Below are positions 60,035 through 64,000 of a DNA stretch of 64,000 nt, piece after piece. The translations under genes and the position numbers were made by a program. The number at the start of each line of letters is the position of its first letter. The stretch's first letter is position 1. Below the pieces are notes generated by a model. It did not search any database. It had not been told where the DNA came from and was given only the letters and a program-made list of their open reading frames with translations. The stretch comes from Hyperoplus lanceolatus (lineage: Eukaryota; Chordata; Actinopteri; Uranoscopiformes; Ammodytidae), in contig CM049395.1 of NCBI GenBank assembly GCA_026929865.2, positions 17,667,501 through 17,731,500 of the forward strand, read 5' to 3'.

Positions 60035-60991
60035 TGTCATCTAGTGAACAGTTGAAAAAACTTTGTTGCATATAAATGTAGGCCTACATTTTAAGTAGTG
60101 AGAACCACCAACAAACCCCTTAGCTGTAACACACACAGAAACCAACAGGTAGTCTTACACACATTTATATTTATATTTGATTTATTGGTAACATACAAAC
60201 TGGCAGATAAAACAACTATTTGAGTGTTCCATCTACTTTATTTACTCAGACTGCTTACATGAGGCAGAAAACATCCTTATCCTCCACACTGCCTGCAGCA
60301 CACTTGCCCTTACTGTAGCCCTATACCAGCTATGGCGGCTTAACAATGCTGTGAAAGTACTTACAAAACATATACTAAAATTCCTCCATTTTCAAGAGTC
60401 ACTTGACTTGAAAGGAATTGCTTATGGTGATGTTGAATATTGAGCTATATAAATATGAATATGATTGTGTTGCTATGAGCTGGGCTGCACAGAAACAACC
60501 CTGAACTTTCATTCATCATTTTGTTGTAGCTTGAAGACCTGTGATGCCGATCTATGCACATTAAGATGTATATTTCACTTAAGTCAATCCTGATGTTTCT
60601 GTGAGCCCAGCTTCATAAATGGACTTTTCTATAGGAAGTGTATTTAATGCCCACAGGGCTCTCAGCTAGACTGCTTCATGCTTCTGGTCATGTGGATGTT
60701 GGGCCAGTGGAGGGCGACAAAATCCTGCATTTAAAAAAACGTCCAGGCCTTGTTGATCAAGCTCTCACATATTCAAAGAGATTGAAGCTTTTTTTTTTTA
60801 CTCTAAAATCTTTGTGGCTCTTTTTTTATGTTACAATTTTATTGTAGGCTATATAGCACTCAGACTGCTGTCTTATTAATTCATTGTTCTTGAACCTTCC
60901 TGTACCTAAGAGTAAGACACAGAAATGCCAACATATTACAAAAAAGACCTATGTTTATTTACTTGATGGGAAAGTCTTCTTGTAGTAGAGA
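60035..60991. other. Intergenic, no gene recognised
   Basis: AT-rich. Frames up to 69 codons show no recognisable similarity. No repeat boundary seen. Confidence 0.5.
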
Positions 60992-62947
60992 CATGGGCGG
61001 ATCTAGAAAAATATTCATGGGGTGGCAAGAGGGTGGCAGGAGATTTTAAGGGGTGGCAACCTGTGGCGGATGTATATACAGTATGCCGATTTAATTAAAG
61101 CCATATAAATAAATATGTACTTGGGAAAGCCCCCACATTTAGATATGTTGACTAAATAACATAATACTTAATGTATTGTAGCACGAGTGAAGCCTTACAT
61201 TTAAACATAAAAGGTGTCAGACAATTTTAAAGATTATTATTACTGAATAATTACTACATTACCTGCCTCACAACAAACACCTGCACTAATACACCAGCAT
61301 GGGGCTCAAAAGCTATGCAAATAGGGCTGCAATAAGTACTTAGTTAACAGTGAGTCTTTGGTATTTGTCTGTGTTAATGTGAGATACTCCCATCAGATGT
61401 CAATCATCAGTCTAACTTGAGTGCAAATATCAAGTTATTCAAATATTCTAGTAATTTACATACAATACAGATAAAATCATTCATCAAAATATTGTGTGGC
61501 ATTTTCCTATGTTTGGTCACAAACAGTGACCTGTTAAACACACTGTAAATGGGAAGAGGTTCAGTAATGTCCAACACAGAAATAGGCCTACTGGTTATTA
61601 TGAGCAATTGATAAGCACAACCTAAGACTTTAATTTAAAATAGTGTGATAAGAATTAGGAAGTATATCCTTATACAAAAGCCTATAGAATTAAACAAAAT
61701 AATTAATGAATTTCAAGGGTATAGGTTATGATTAAACCTTGGTTTAGGACACCTTTTAAATGGGGAGTCTGGGGGTGCCCCCCCCCCCCCCAGAAATTTT
61801 TGAGCATTCATCACTTCATTTCCTGCATTCTGGTGAATTTGTTTGCATCAAGTTTATGTAAAGTAATTGACAACATTTAGGTTCCCAGTGACAACAATAG
61901 AATAGAATACAGTGCAGTAATATCATGCATTCTGTATTACTTTCAAATATTTATTCTCCTCTATTGTTAAAAACAAATTGGTTTAGAAAAAAAGAAGAAG
62001 TGATTATTCACGTCTATCATTGAGAATGTAGTGGCTGGTGGTATTTTACTTGCATGCAATCTTCAAATATTCAAAAATAATAAAGTGCAAAATGAGGTTT
62101 TAATCCTCATGTATTTCCTTTAAGCTACTAGTGACTAAGTGTGCAATGGACAGAGGGAGGAAGAGATAGCTTTATTTTATAATTTAGCTTTTTGATTTGT
62201 GAGCGTGATCCTCGCTGACTTTTAGACTGACTCGCGCTGTCTGCTCCGTGAGGCTCGAGCCTCGAGGCTCCAGTCCAATATGGAGATGAAAAACGAAACT
62301 GAAACTTAACTATCCTGTCCTGCCTGGGCTGACATAAGGTGGAGCAACCAAATATAAATGAATAAATATTGTAGCCTACTAAACTGTAACACAAGTATTG
62401 AGTTGTGGAATTTGGATCAGTAGCCTACAGTAGTGCACAATCTTCGCTGATGTGAACGTTATTGTAGTTTTTCCGAGGCATTCACGAGTTCCTAACGTTA
62501 TTGTTAACCTCTAGTCATTGTCACCACACAGCAGCATATTAACTTTATAGGAAAACTACAACTCCATTAGCCCTGCTCTTTTCTCATTATTGTCATTTTT
62601 TCATAGATAGACAGTTGATCAGTAATACCTGGAGAGTGTAGTCTCTCCTGTGCTGCTTGCTTCGTTAGTCTAGAGAGGTTTGGATCCGTCTCTCGCACGC
62701 CTTCCTTGTATTCAAAATCAGTGACGTTAGGAGCGCTTAGGAGTCTCGGGAGTGGGTCGCGGGGGATCGGGGTGGGGCAATATTACCTGGCTACATTCAC
62801 TTGCAGTCGGACATTTGAAACTCGCGCTCGTAAATGTCTCTTAACAGCCAAAAATAAATGTTTAATTTGGCGCTGCCAACTGGGGTGGCAAGGCTCTTTT
62901 TAGGGTGGCAGTTGCCACCCCATGCCACCCCGGTAGATCCGCCCCTG
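60992..62947. mobile_element. Non-autonomous hAT element with 8-bp duplication
   Basis: The left end reads CATGGGCGGATCTAGAAAAA and the right end, reversed, CAGGGGCGGATCTACCGGGG. GGGGTGGCA motifs follow at both ends. The target duplication AGTAGAGA is exact at 60984-60991 and 62948-62955. It is 1956 bp long. No transposase frame survives. Confidence 0.92.
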
Positions 62948-62955
62948 AGTAGAGA

Positions 62956-64000
62956 GGAAAATGTTGATCACTGAACCCCATTGATCCACTGCATCTGCAA
63001 CGGTTGTAAATACTTTAAAATAAATAAATGCACTTTTGTTTTGTACAGAACATGGTAGTGTGTATCTTGTGTTAACTAACCATTCCCAGTTAGGAAGAAC
63101 AAGAAATATTTAAGAGGTTTGTTTATTTATACCGGATCCTGACATACAGCTGGAGTCTGTAGATAAAAGCAGCAGAGAAAAGGAAATGTGCCTCGTGACA
63201 ATCTGCAGCATCCCCATCTTCACACTCCGTATTGATTTCATGTCAATCCAAATATTCTGTGAGAAAGTGATGCTCGATGACCCATTTTTTCTTTTATTTT
63301 CATGAAGCGCAAGTAGCTGATTCTTGAGAATGTTTTGCTTCTTCTTAACCTCCTACTTTTGAATGATAGGTCCTCCATGAGATTAAGCATCCATTGACAC
63401 CGAGTGCCCTCTATCAGGGAAGCAATAAATTATATTATGTATTAATCCGTAGAGAATTTGATGTTGAGAAAAATAAATTAACAAAAATGTTAACATGTTA
63501 AAAATGTCCACAATCTCTAAAAGCACCAGGTGATGTATTCAACATGTCTTTATCTGACCAACAATTTAAATCCTCAATAAACAGACGCATTCTATAAAGA
63601 CATAACAGAAAGACAGCAAATCCTAACTTTGAAATTCAACAGTTTTGCTTGATAATTGACATTAAGCAATCATTTCTGCACTGGTCTCCTTTGTTCTCCA
63701 TTCTTGATTGGATTCATGATCAGAAAAGGAATTACATGAAATGTTATACATTTCAACCCCAAATATATAAGTCACCACTACAATTAGGCAGCTGGTCGCA
63801 CTGAGTCAATTAAGAGTCCCTCGAGGAGCAGTCACAGTTGGTCGAGCAGAGCAATTTACAGCTTATGAGGGCAGAGTGTGGAGGTCAACTCCATGCATGA
63901 CGCAAAGAGACACTAATGAAATGATGCATTACAAATGAAAAGTTAGCATGAATTATTGATGTCAACATCTGATGTCCGCAGAGTTCAGTTCTTGGAGACA
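62956..64000. other. Intergenic, no gene recognised
   Basis: AT-rich sequence to the window end without a recognised exon, RNA gene or repeat border. Confidence 0.5.

Overview
The window reads as nuclear DNA of a ray-finned fish, most likely a percomorph teleost. Genes are split by large introns. The repeat content is typical of teleosts: hAT-type miniature elements with 8-bp target duplications, Tc1/mariner elements, a piggyBac element, a tRNA-derived SINE and an L2/CR1-like LINE. No prokaryotic gene organisation, CRISPR array, rRNA gene or free-standing tRNA gene was seen.

Three conserved vertebrate genes could be assembled exon by exon. (1) Positions 4819-7477, plus strand: the last coding exons of a casein kinase 1 gamma gene, best match csnk1g1, including a 24-nt cassette microexon. 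A long 3' UTR probably runs to about 11680. (2) Positions 21572-29210, plus strand: the complete rps17 gene for ribosomal protein S17. It has five exons and 134 codons, with the initiator ATG as the last three bases of exon 1 and a TATA-like box and TOP motif in front. (3) Positions 30165-53289, minus strand: the complete coding region of cpeb1, the cytoplasmic polyadenylation element-binding protein. It has twelve coding exons and encodes 571 or 576 residues depending on two alternative donors 15 nt apart. rps17 and cpeb1 converge tail to tail with about 1 kb between them.

Mobile DNA fills much of the rest. Between csnk1g1 and rps17 lie a mariner remnant (11799-12081), a nearly intact Tc1 element with long inverted repeats (13372-14998) and a LINE of about 5.4 kb (about 15010-20375) with one uninterrupted frame. 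That frame encodes hydrophobic segments, a perfect 2A-like ribosome-skipping motif, about 460 residues of QPQPAGL-type repeats, an AP-like endonuclease and a YADD reverse transcriptase. The rps17 introns hold a Harbinger-like element nested in another repeat and two terminal-inverted-repeat elements. The cpeb1 introns hold several hAT miniature elements, two long hairpins and a decayed piggyBac element whose transposase gene has its own intron. The right end (53.3-64 kb, upstream of cpeb1) holds a SINE with a 15-bp target duplication, a mariner element with an internal deletion, a multi-layer nested repeat and a 2-kb hAT element. No cellular gene was recognised there.

The best candidate for something unusual is the LINE: an intact reading frame joining a 2A-like signal, preceded by hydrophobic stretches, to a large and recently homogenised proline/glutamine repeat. 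Exon boundaries were set by splice-site consensus, phase agreement and remembered family sequences. No alignment or database search could be run.
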